DNA from: Bacteroidetes bacterium ADurb.Bin302
GTDB lineage: Bacteria > Bacteroidota > Bacteroidia > Bacteroidales > Paludibacteraceae
NCBI GenBank assembly: GCA_002069025.1
Contig: MWBK01000113.1
Location: forward strand, 1 to 5,615
Direction: 5' to 3'
DNA length: 5,615 bases
Positions 1-5,615 of the stretch are shown here, one piece after another (within the stretch, counting starts at the first letter, position 1; each line of letters starts with the position of its first letter). A model generated the notes under the pieces. The model was not told the origin of the DNA and did not search any database. It worked only from the letters and a program-made list of their open reading frames with translations. The position numbers were made by a program, and so were the translations under genes.

Positions 1-619
1 AAGAAAAAGATGCTCTGGCATTTGCTAATCCCATCAACAAATGAAGACGAGCACCAACTGTCCATTGTTCATTAATTTTGTGCGAATATGCTCCCGACAT
101 ATCAATATAAACACTCGCATCAGCAGATGTTGAAGACAGATTATATCTGTTAACACCTTCAATATCAGGTGTACCATACAATGCCAACTTAAATAAATCT
201 TTAGGTAAAGTACCTGTCAAATCTTCACGAGCAGATAGATTAAAGCTAAAATATCCGCGTTCTTTGACTCTAAAACCAAAACCTAAAATTGATACTGATA
301 ATTCTTGATGAATTATTGTATTATTCTTGATTGATTTATACAATGCGTCTCTATCACCATAATCAGGATGCAATGATGTAACCATTTTACCATCCTTGTA
401 CTGAATAAAATCATTAATGCTTATTGAATTATTACCAACTTCCAAACTAACAGTAGAAATACCAGGAAGTTCTACGTAAGTTCCGCAAATAGGACGAAGA
501 GCCGGATTCATATACACACGGTATGGCAAATAATCCATGAAATACAGATTGCTGACTTCGGCAAAAACAGCTAAAGACGACAAACAAAACAATATTATGA
601 ATAAAATATTTTTTTTCAT
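1..619 (-). CDS. DUF5723 family outer-membrane protein, N-terminal 206 codons (partial, runs off left edge)
   Basis: I translated this by hand from the ATG at 619 and found no stop to the window edge. Residues 1-20 form a signal peptide (MKKNILFIILFCLSSLAVFA, then EVSN), with a short basic start, a hydrophobic core and a V-F-A cleavage site. The mature start reads NLYFMDYLPYRVYMNPALRP, followed by ELPGIS and VGNNSISINDFI. This 'asymmetric loop, NPA, P, LP-x-I-S, GNN, ND' order is how I remember DUF5723 proteins of Bacteroidetes, which are predicted outer-membrane beta-barrels of unknown function. Later stretches alternate polar and aromatic residues (GYFSFNLSARED, ASVYIDMSGAYSHKI, WTVGARLHLLMG), as expected of barrel strands. 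It lies 13 bases behind the lipoprotein gene and has its own good ribosome binding site, so the two are probably cotranscribed. The family assignment is from memory of the motif pattern; the C-terminal half is not in the window. Confidence 0.8.
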   Translation of the reverse strand, partial: MKKNILFIILFCLSSLAVFAEVSNLYFMDYLPYRVYMNPALRPICGTYVELPGISTVSLEVGNNSISINDFIQYKDGKMVTSLHPDYGDRDALYKSIKNNTIIHQELSVSILGFGFRVKERGYFSFNLSAREDLTGTLPKDLFKLALYGTPDIEGVNRYNLSSTSADASVYIDMSGAYSHKINEQWTVGARLHLLMGLANARASFS

Positions 620-627
620 TTTATTTT

Positions 628-633
628 CTCCTT
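628..633 (-). promoter_or_regulatory. Shine-Dalgarno sequence (AAGGAG) of the DUF5723 gene
   Basis: On the minus strand AAGGAG ends 8 bases before the ATG at 619, and its first A is the last base of the upstream lipoprotein stop codon (633-635). Bacteroidetes genes often lack a clear Shine-Dalgarno sequence, and the other genes here have only A-rich leaders. A full match at the correct spacing therefore supports this start and suggests re-initiation or coupled translation after the lipoprotein. Confidence 0.7.
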
Positions 634-2414
634 TAATTATCGTTGTTTTGTTCCGGTTTATAACCGATTTTTCCAATAACATATGCACCAAGTTTAACAT
701 CTAACCAGTCGTTCGATTTAAACCATACGTTACACATCAAATCATTATCAACTCTGTAGTCTAATACAATTCCTTTACAACTTTCAGAAAAAATCTCTAA
801 TTGCTCATAATTAAATTTGATATATGTTTTTGTTTCAGCTGTCGCTTCCGTAACTTCTCCATCTGCATTTACAGGAGCCGCATTAATAGTAATATCAAGT
901 TCCAATTCGGTTAAAATTTGTTGCTTGTTTTCGTCAATAAAATATACATGAGCCAATGCTCCTACAGGCAAGTGATTAATATGTACCATTTTTACAGCTG
1001 CAACTGTAGTATCGGCAATTGTAACAGGTCCAAGATCAAATGTTCCTATTGATATAGGAATTGTATCTCTCGAATTAATGTAGAAATTTTTATCCGGATC
1101 TGTCGAATTCCCTTCAAATTGACAAAGTAGTTTTGTATCAATATCTAAATCCATATCACTATCATCAAAGAAATATGACACAACCGGTACTAAGGTGTCT
1201 AAAGGCCTGATTGTATAATGATATTCAATTGAATCACCATTAATTGTAAACAAACGATTTGTGTGTCCATATTCACGATCAAATGTTTTTTCTGTTGTTT
1301 TGATTATATCCGATACGTCAAAATTCAACAATTCTTCTCTTGTCAATCCTGCAATCTCATCTAATGATGGATATTCAAGTACAAAACTTGTACTCATACT
1401 TCCATTAAAATCAGCATAAACAAATTCTCCTGTTTTAGAATCAAAAACTTTCACATAATCTAATGTATAATTAGCAGGAATACCTATATTGCTCTCACAC
1501 GTAATATTGATTTTGGGATCGTAAAATGGCAAGAAAAAACTCCCGTTTTGCAAAGTTTTCGTGTAGGTAAATGGCATTTTTTTTGTAGTTTCGTATATAA
1601 CACGGTCAGGTCCTAAATAACCATAAGTTACTCTTGGCTTTATTGTTCCATAGTCACATGTTAAATGAACGTAAAAACCGCCAGGTATTACATCGGGAGA
1701 GATAATAACTCCTTCTACTTGAATAGTAAAACTCTTATTTCCATAAAATTTAAGCATAGCTGCATCCATGGTAATAGGTATATCTATTGACCCATTTGTC
1801 AAATCTGCTCTAACTTTATTCTCAGGATATAAAATAGGATCTAAAGATAATTCATTGGGATTAAATATTAAATCCACATAAGAGCCTGCCTGACATGTGA
1901 GATCTGAAGTTATTTCTATATGTAGAGTTTGGTTTTTAGCATACAAAATACTATCCAAACGTTCATTAGGATTTGTATTTATATCATCAAACGTATAAGT
2001 CAAAGGCATGGAAATGTTTCCACGATACGGATCTAAATTATAAGTCAAAGGCATGGAAATGTTTCCACGATACGGATCTAAACCATCTGCGACAATAGAA
2101 ACTTCTTTTGTAAATATTCCTTTCGGATACATTTTTAAATGGCCAACTATTTCATTACCCATTTCTTCAATGTTCGATCCTTCCAAGTATATTTCATCAC
2201 CCTCGTTTACTAAGCGAAATGAGCCGAAAGAATCAGGCAACATTTTTATTAAATTAAGATTGGAATGTCCTATTGGTCCTGCCAATGTCATATCAAGTCC
2301 TATTTCCGTATCAATTTCTTCAAGAAGAGAATAATTTGGATTGACACAAGAAAATAAACAACAAGACAATAAGCCTGTTAAACTTATTCTAACAAGATGT
2401 TTTATCTTCGTCAT
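633..2414 (-). CDS. Large secreted lipoprotein of unknown family (593 aa)
   Basis: The N-terminus is a lipoprotein signal: basic residues K3, K5 and R9, a hydrophobic stretch from 10 to 21, and the lipobox L20-F21-S22-C23, so C23 is probably lipidated. The mature protein is rich in beta-type segments and acidic residues, with no further membrane helix; it reads like a chain of beta-sandwich domains, but I do not recognise a named family or catalytic motif. After C23 comes VNPNYS; the acidic cluster EEIDTE begins only about nine residues on, so there is no obvious surface-export signal directly behind the cysteine. Residues 112-141 are an exact 15-residue tandem repeat (LDPYRGNISMPLTY twice). 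The start is supported by the signal peptide and by a -7-like box about 27 bases upstream. It precedes the DUF5723 gene by 13 bases, and a shared role at the outer membrane is inferred from that alone. Confidence 0.85.
   Translation of the reverse strand: MTKIKHLVRISLTGLLSCCLFSCVNPNYSLLEEIDTEIGLDMTLAGPIGHSNLNLIKMLPDSFGSFRLVNEGDEIYLEGSNIEEMGNEIVGHLKMYPKGIFTKEVSIVADGLDPYRGNISMPLTYNLDPYRGNISMPLTYTFDDINTNPNERLDSILYAKNQTLHIEITSDLTCQAGSYVDLIFNPNELSLDPILYPENKVRADLTNGSIDIPITMDAAMLKFYGNKSFTIQVEGVIISPDVIPGGFYVHLTCDYGTIKPRVTYGYLGPDRVIYETTKKMPFTYTKTLQNGSFFLPFYDPKINITCESNIGIPANYTLDYVKVFDSKTGEFVYADFNGSMSTSFVLEYPSLDEIAGLTREELLNFDVSDIIKTTEKTFDREYGHTNRLFTINGDSIEYHYTIRPLDTLVPVVSYFFDDSDMDLDIDTKLLCQFEGNSTDPDKNFYINSRDTIPISIGTFDLGPVTIADTTVAAVKMVHINHLPVGALAHVYFIDENKQQILTELELDITINAAPVNADGEVTEATAETKTYIKFNYEQLEIFSESCKGIVLDYRVDNDLMCNVWFKSNDWLDVKLGAYVIGKIGYKPEQNNDN
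1994..2082. repeat. Exact tandem duplication, period 45 bp, inside the lipoprotein gene
   Basis: Bases 1994-2037 and 2039-2082 are identical over 44 bases, separated by one base (2038); the period is 45, exactly 15 codons, so the reading frame is kept. It encodes residues 112-126 and 127-141 of the lipoprotein, which differ only in the last residue (N versus T). Zero silent differences across the copies point to a very recent duplication or an assembly artefact rather than an ancient protein repeat. Confidence 0.97.
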
Positions 2415-2418
2415 AGTT

Positions 2419-2434
2419 TAAATTAATTAATTTA
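2419..2434. repeat. 16-bp A/T-only palindrome in the lipoprotein gene leader
   Basis: TAAATTAATTAATTTA is a perfect palindrome lying between the predicted -7 box (2441-2448) and the lipoprotein ATG (2412-2414), ending 4 bases before the ATG. It would occupy nearly the whole predicted leader of the mRNA. It could be an operator or simply keep the start codon unstructured, but A/T-only palindromes arise easily in sequence this A/T-rich, so function is uncertain. Confidence 0.3.
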
Positions 2435-2440
2435 TAATCG

Positions 2441-2448
2441 CAAAAATA
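2441..2448 (-). promoter_or_regulatory. Possible -7 promoter box (TATTTTTG) of the lipoprotein-DUF5723 operon
   Basis: On the minus strand TATTTTTG fits the Bacteroidetes -7 consensus TAnnTTTG and sits in the 58-base gap between the helicase stop and the lipoprotein ATG. Transcription would begin near 2436, giving a leader of about 20 bases. No good TTG/TTTG is present at the expected distance upstream (only TTTA at 2467-2470, 18 bases away), so this is a half-supported promoter. No terminator hairpin is visible between the helicase and this gene, so read-through from the helicase is also possible. Confidence 0.4.
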
Positions 2449-2472
2449 AACAATAATATGTATATGTAAAAA

Positions 2473-3864
2473 TTATTTAACAAAAAACGTATCAGGGAAA
2501 TTAATGAGATACAATTTTTCTGTTGCACGTGTAACTGATGTATATAACCATCTGACAAAAGACTTATCCATTTTATCGGCAGTAATCAATCCCATATCAA
2601 TATATACATGTTTCCATTGACCACCTTGAGCTTTATGGCAAGTAACTGCGTATGCCGATTTTGCTTGTATTGCATTCAGATAAGGGTTATCTCTCATTTT
2701 TTTGTAACGTTCACGCTTATTTCTGATTTCAGCGTAGTCTTCCATGACTGCATCGTATAGGCGCTTATTTAATTCTTGTAAGTCAAATGGAGTTTCTGAC
2801 AACAAAGAATCCTCTAAAAATAATGCATCTATATCCATATTGTAATCTACAAGATGTAAACTTACTTCACGAAATGAGCACCCATAAATTGTTCTTGCTC
2901 CGCGTGTTCTAATTAATTCAGCAACATCACCATTTGCAATAAAATCAAGACCATAAGGGAGTCCTACCGTATAGTTGTTTTTTACTATCATAAGAAGATC
3001 TCCATTTGATAAAACATCTTCCCTATATAATATTCGCCCACGAATCCCATTTGCATACATACCTGCACGCTTATTAGATCTTGTTATCACAATGGTTTCA
3101 TCCTCTCCAACCTCACGATATGAGTTTTCCATGCACTCTAAAAAATTCATCCCATCTACTCTTATCACATCATTAAACTCCTTAAATGCAACAGCTTGAG
3201 GATTATCTATAAGCATTCTAAGGCGTGTGGCGTTTTGAAGGATACCGCTTTCTTTAGCTTGTCTTACAACCTGGGTTAAAGTATATTCAGTAATGGTTAA
3301 TCCGAAAGTTTCTAAACTACGCACATCCAATGCAGGGCTCTCTTCACACATAACAGGCGGTAACTGTGCCGTATCTCCCAACAATAGCAATCTACAATTT
3401 TCGCCTTGGTACACAAATTGTATTAAATCATCAAGAAGATTACCCGAGCCAAAAATTTTTTCGCCGGAATCAGCTAACATAGATGCCTCATCTACCACAA
3501 AAAGAGTATTTTTGGCCTTATTGTAAGCTATTTCAAAAGCACCACCTATTTCAGGTTTACTTTGTCTATATATCAATTTATGTATTGTATGAGCCTGAAT
3601 GCCTGCATATAATGACAATACTCTAGCAGCACGACCTGTCGGCGCCGATAGCACAATCATTTGCTCCATTTCTAAAAACGCTTTAACCAAAGCACCAATC
3701 ACAGTTGTTTTTCCGGTTCCGGCAAATCCTTTCAATAAAAAAAGGCTTCTTTCTTCGCGATTTGTAATAAAAACCGACAGAAGATTTATCAAATCAACTT
3801 GTTGCCTAGTTGGCTCAAAACCAAAGTGAGCGAGTATTTTATCTGCAACATATTTTTCTAACAT
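2473..3864 (-). CDS. Compact SF1B DNA helicase, RecD/Dda/Pif1-like (463 aa)
   Basis: An ATP-dependent DNA helicase; members of superfamily 1B move 5' to 3' on single-stranded DNA. All the core motifs are visible in order: a Q-motif-like EPTRQQ (17-22), Walker A GFAGTGKTT (46-54, K52), motif Ia SAPTGRAA (73-80), Walker B VVDEAS (123-128, D125 and E126), motif III LLLGDTAQLPPV (160-171), motif IV QVVRQ (198-202, with an Arg finger candidate R201), motif V TCHKAQGGQW (408-417) and motif VI YTSVTRA (441-447, R446). The NGDV segment (311-314) sits where UvrD_C_2-type proteins carry their inserted SH3-like domain. At 463 residues it lacks the long N-terminal region of RecD2 and is close in size and layout to phage T4 Dda; such short forms are common chromosomal genes in Bacteroidetes. 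All catalytic residues are intact. The start is the only in-frame Met before Walker A (next is M67) and places the Q motif normally. It is transcribed divergently from the membrane-protein gene. Confidence 0.93.
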   Translation of the reverse strand: MLEKYVADKILAHFGFEPTRQQVDLINLLSVFITNREERSLFLLKGFAGTGKTTVIGALVKAFLEMEQMIVLSAPTGRAARVLSLYAGIQAHTIHKLIYRQSKPEIGGAFEIAYNKAKNTLFVVDEASMLADSGEKIFGSGNLLDDLIQFVYQGENCRLLLLGDTAQLPPVMCEESPALDVRSLETFGLTITEYTLTQVVRQAKESGILQNATRLRMLIDNPQAVAFKEFNDVIRVDGMNFLECMENSYREVGEDETIVITRSNKRAGMYANGIRGRILYREDVLSNGDLLMIVKNNYTVGLPYGLDFIANGDVAELIRTRGARTIYGCSFREVSLHLVDYNMDIDALFLEDSLLSETPFDLQELNKRLYDAVMEDYAEIRNKRERYKKMRDNPYLNAIQAKSAYAVTCHKAQGGQWKHVYIDMGLITADKMDKSFVRWLYTSVTRATEKLYLINFPDTFFVK

Positions 3865-3868
3865 GATT

Positions 3869-3900
3869 CAAAGATAAATACATAAAAAAAATTGTGCAAA
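3869..3900 (-). promoter_or_regulatory. Predicted Bacteroidetes-type promoter of the helicase gene
   Basis: Read on the minus strand there is TTTG (3900-3897), a 20-base spacer and TATCTTTG (3876-3869), matching the -33 TTTG and -7 TAnnTTTG elements of the Bacteroidetes primary sigma factor. The -7 box ends only four bases before the helicase ATG (3864-3862), so transcription would begin at or next to the start codon and the mRNA would have essentially no leader. Confidence 0.6.
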
Positions 3901-3922
3901 TAAATAAAATTCTATACATTTG
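3892..3922 (+). promoter_or_regulatory. Predicted Bacteroidetes-type promoter of the membrane protein-DUF3822-rsmD operon
   Basis: TTG (3892-3894), a 20-base spacer and TACATTTG (3915-3922) match the -33 and -7 elements. Transcription would begin near 3927-3930, leaving a leader of roughly 15 bases before the ATG at 3943. The leader AAAAAGCAAAGAT is A-rich without a true Shine-Dalgarno sequence, as is usual in this phylum. Its -33 element lies two bases from that of the opposing helicase promoter. Confidence 0.65.
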
Positions 3923-3942
3923 CGAAGTTAAAAAGCAAAGAT

Positions 3943-4578
3943 ATGGATAAAGTATTAAAAATCGTTCTAGCATTAGCTGCAATATGCCTTACATGGCTAT
4001 GCTACCAAAGCATCAACACTCCAATTGAGTTTAACGAACAACGCGATTCTCGAGAGAAAAAAGTAGTATCTAGATTGGTTGACATTCGTCGTGCAGAAGT
4101 AGAGTTTAAGAACATCAAAGGAGATTACACTACAAATTTTGACACCCTTATAGCTTTTGTTAAAAATTCAAAAGCAAAAATAGTTTTAAAAGAAGGTGTT
4201 TTGACAGATAAACAATTAGAAGAAGGATTAACTGAGCGCGAAGCTGTAAAACAAGGTATTATCAAACGTGATACAACTTACGTAAGCATGCTTGAATCTT
4301 TATTTGGTAAAGATTATCCTATCGATTCTATAAGATATATACCATATTCTGAACCAAGACAAGAATTTGAATTAGCAAAAGCAGAAATCGCAACAGGTGC
4401 TGCAGGAATCAAAGTTAAAGTAATGGAAGCAAAAGCCCCATTTTCTGTATATCTAAATGGTTTGGATAAACAAGAATTAGTAAATCTAATTGAATTAACA
4501 GAGAAACTAGAAAGATATCCAGGACTTAAATTTGGTGACATCCAACAATCAAACAACAATGCCGGAAACTGGGAATAA
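3943..4578 (+). CDS. Small single-pass membrane protein, conserved in Bacteroidales, function unknown (211 aa)
   Basis: A hydrophobic segment at residues 5-21 (LKIVLALAAICLTWLCY) after a short K-containing start makes one N-terminal membrane anchor; there is no lipobox or clear cleavage site, so the remainder is probably periplasmic. Residues 27-56 are a charged, probably helical stretch, followed by GDYTTNFDTLI (60-70). The order 'membrane helix, charged helix with IRRAEVEF, then G-x-Y-T and a short L-rich segment' resembles type IV pilin-like proteins, but no prepilin peptidase site is present. The middle contains VLKEGVLTDKQLEEGLTERE (81-100) and an IKRDTTYV segment; the end is ERYPGLKFGDI then QQSNNNAGNWE. 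From memory, close homologues sit in front of DUF3822 and rsmD in other Bacteroidales and share this tail. The last 20 bases overlap the DUF3822 gene. I know of no assigned function. Confidence 0.85.
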   Translation: MDKVLKIVLALAAICLTWLCYQSINTPIEFNEQRDSREKKVVSRLVDIRRAEVEFKNIKGDYTTNFDTLIAFVKNSKAKIVLKEGVLTDKQLEEGLTEREAVKQGIIKRDTTYVSMLESLFGKDYPIDSIRYIPYSEPRQEFELAKAEIATGAAGIKVKVMEAKAPFSVYLNGLDKQELVNLIELTEKLERYPGLKFGDIQQSNNNAGNWE

Positions 4579-5278
4579 TCCGGATTTACATAGTCTATCC
4601 ATCCGCATCTCTACGGATGGATTTTCTTTTTGTACAAACAACGAAAAAAAAGAATTATACTTTACAAAGAAGGATCCTGATTTTAATCGTTGTAAAGCTA
4701 TTTGCCTTTGTGAGCCCTCACTACAGAAAGATTATGGCAAGACGACTATCTTTTATAATGGCATTTTCGCAACTTTAGTTCCAAGCACAATAACCGATTC
4801 AACCAATTTAGAATCAATACTTCTGTTTAACTTTCCTGAAATATCATCCGATAAATTTGATTACATATCAAATGCTGTAATCGGATATGACATAACATAT
4901 ATTTTCGCTATTCCAAAAGCATTACACAATTTTTTAGATGATACTTTCCCTGCTTGCAAAATTATGCATGCAAATTCTATAACTCTACAAATAGCCTTGA
5001 AGGATTCAAAAAAGCAAGGAGAAAAATTAGTTTGGGCAGATGTATCTAAATCAGAAGCATATATAATATTGGCAGAAGAAGGCAAATTAAAATTCGCCAA
5101 CCGATTTGAATTGACCGGAGATAAAGATATCCTATACTACTGTGGCTGTGTATTTGAGCAGTTTGCTTTATCACAACACAACGATAAACTTTATGTATCA
5201 GGAGATATAACATGTATAGACACGCTGCAAAATTATTTTGCTAATTGTATTTATAAAGAAACAAATATATGCGTATAA
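4559..5278 (+). CDS. DUF3822 family protein, possible degenerate actin/PilM-like fold (239 aa)
   Basis: A soluble protein with no signal peptide or membrane helix. I recognise DUF3822 by its opening LSIRISTDGFSF (13-24), by FYNGIFATLVPS (65-76), and by its place directly before rsmD. The opening hairpin, the segment LVWADVSKSEAYIILAEEGK (157-176) with KFANRFEL after it, and KLYVSGDI (210-217) follow the strand pattern of actin-like ATPases such as PilM or FtsA. The glycine and acidic residues that bind ATP in active members are mostly replaced, so it may not hydrolyse ATP; this fold assignment is inference. The frame is open upstream to TTG 4532 and GTG 4535, but ATG 4559 is the first ATG, gives a short natural lead-in to the first strand and overlaps the upstream gene by 20 bases. 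It overlaps rsmD by 10 bases. A terminator-like hairpin lies in codons 13-25. Confidence 0.82.
   Translation: MPETGNNPDLHSLSIRISTDGFSFCTNNEKKELYFTKKDPDFNRCKAICLCEPSLQKDYGKTTIFYNGIFATLVPSTITDSTNLESILLFNFPEISSDKFDYISNAVIGYDITYIFAIPKALHNFLDDTFPACKIMHANSITLQIALKDSKKQGEKLVWADVSKSEAYIILAEEGKLKFANRFELTGDKDILYYCGCVFEQFALSQHNDKLYVSGDITCIDTLQNYFANCIYKETNICV
4597..4631 (+). terminator. Terminator-like hairpin plus T-tract inside the 5' end of the DUF3822 gene
   Basis: ATCCATCCG (4597-4605) and CGGATGGAT (4614-4622) form a perfect 9-bp stem with an 8-base loop, followed at once by TTTCTTTTT (4623-4631). The stem starts 18 bases after the stop codon of the membrane-protein gene, just where its terminator would be expected, yet it lies in the coding sequence for DUF3822 residues 13-25. 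As RNA it could cause partial termination, lowering expression of DUF3822 and rsmD, unless ribosomes translating DUF3822 melt it. Structure is seen directly; activity is inferred. Confidence 0.5.
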
Positions 5279-5615
5279 TAAGCGGTTTATATAAAGGACG
5301 TCATTTTACACCACCTGCAAACCTACAAGCCAGACCAACTACTGATTTCGCTAAAGAAGGATTATTCAATTTATTGGACAATCGAATGGATTTAAGTGGT
5401 ATCAATGCATTAGATTTATTTTCGGGAACAGGCAGTATTTGCTACGAATTAGCATCAAGAGGAGCCAATTCTGTAACAGGCATAGAACAAAACTATAAGC
5501 ACGTTGATTACATAAAAAAAACAGCATCAGTTTTAAAAATAAATTGTTTGCAAATATTAAAAGCAGATGTATTCAAATTTTTAGAGACCTGCCATACGCA
5601 ATACGATTTCGTTTT
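5269..5615 (+). CDS. rsmD: 16S rRNA (guanine(966)-N(2))-methyltransferase RsmD, N-terminal 115 codons (partial, runs off right edge)
   Basis: RsmD uses S-adenosylmethionine to methylate N2 of G966 in 16S rRNA during small-subunit maturation. I translated it by hand from ATG 5269: MRIISGLYKGRHFTPP is the typical start, RPTTDFAKEGLFNLL (22-36) is the family's conserved 'RPT-T-AKE-LFN' motif, and ALDLFSGTGSICYELASRGA (47-66) is the SAM-binding motif I. E73 in TGIEQN ends the second strand and should contact the SAM ribose; LKADVFKFL (97-105) supplies D100 next to the adenine. The window ends at YDFVF, immediately before the expected catalytic (D/N)PPY motif, so the active site cannot be inspected. 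The ATG overlaps the last 10 bases of the DUF3822 gene, which points to translational coupling. No frameshift or odd residue is seen in the part present. Confidence 0.93.
   Translation, partial: MRIISGLYKGRHFTPPANLQARPTTDFAKEGLFNLLDNRMDLSGINALDLFSGTGSICYELASRGANSVTGIEQNYKHVDYIKKTASVLKINCLQILKADVFKFLETCHTQYDFV

Noticed and set aside
1043..1060. 7-bp hairpin TTCCTAT/ATAGGAA in the lipoprotein gene
   Set aside because: It is mid-gene, A/T-rich, without a T-tract on either strand, and of a length expected by chance over several kilobases.
2053..2334. Open frame on the plus strand opposite the lipoprotein gene
   Set aside because: It lies wholly inside a gene with a clear signal peptide, starts within the 45-bp repeat, shows no domain and has no promoter or ribosome binding site; it is a shadow frame.
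3639..3648. 10-bp palindrome TCGGCGCCGA in the helicase gene
   Set aside because: It encodes the conserved motif Ia (SAPTGRAA) and has no T-tract or promoter context; most likely a by-product of the protein motif.
2975..3829. Three plus-strand open frames (2975-3199, 3293-3526, 3599-3829) opposite the helicase
   Set aside because: All are antisense to conserved helicase motifs and have low-complexity, non-protein-like translations; they are shadows of the helicase gene.
2473..3864. Helicase as part of a defence island or phage module
   Set aside because: No nuclease, toxin, integrase or other defence or phage gene accompanies it, and the neighbours are ordinary chromosomal genes including rsmD; short RecD/Dda-like helicases are common housekeeping-type genes in Bacteroidetes.
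4532..4558. TTG (4532) or GTG (4535) as the start of the DUF3822 gene
   Set aside because: These only lengthen the protein by eight or nine residues copied from the other frame of the upstream gene's tail; ATG 4559 gives a normal family start and needs no rare initiation codon.
4314..5100. Two minus-strand open frames (4314-4559 and 4861-5100) opposite the membrane-protein and DUF3822 genes
   Set aside because: They are antisense to better supported overlapping genes and have no start signals or recognisable sequence.

Overview
The window looks like chromosomal DNA from a low-GC member of the Bacteroidetes, most likely Bacteroidales. The reasons are the strongly A/T-rich sequence, the promoters of the Bacteroidetes type (TAnnTTTG with an upstream TTG/TTTG) and gene families typical of the phylum: DUF5723, DUF3822 and a short RecD/Dda-like helicase. 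The species cannot be named from the sequence alone.

Layout. The left two thirds (1-3864) is read on the minus strand. It holds a 463-aa SF1B helicase (3864-2473), then a 593-aa lipoprotein of unknown family (2414-633), then 13 bases downstream the start of a DUF5723 outer-membrane protein that runs off the left edge (619-1). The last two look like an envelope-protein operon. The right third (3943-5615) is read on the plus strand. It holds three overlapping genes: a small single-pass membrane protein (3943-4578), a DUF3822 protein (4559-5278) and the first 115 codons of rsmD, the 16S rRNA m2G966 methyltransferase (from 5269). The two arms are separated by a 78-base divergent promoter region in which both predicted promoters can be read, with their -33 elements almost touching.

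How the genes relate. The helicase is a nucleic-acid enzyme and rsmD acts in ribosome maturation. The membrane protein and DUF3822 protein are translationally coupled to rsmD, but nothing visible ties them to rRNA. The lipoprotein and DUF5723 protein both carry export signals and probably act together at the outer membrane.

The most interesting points are: a perfect 9-bp stem plus T-tract (terminator-like) inside the first codons of the DUF3822 gene; an exact 45-bp in-frame tandem duplication in the lipoprotein gene; a helicase promoter so close to its ATG that the mRNA may be leaderless; and a possible pilin-like plus PilM-like (actin-fold) gene pair in front of rsmD. No RNA genes, insertion sequences, CRISPR arrays or phage genes were seen, and no stretch over 300 bases lacks a gene.
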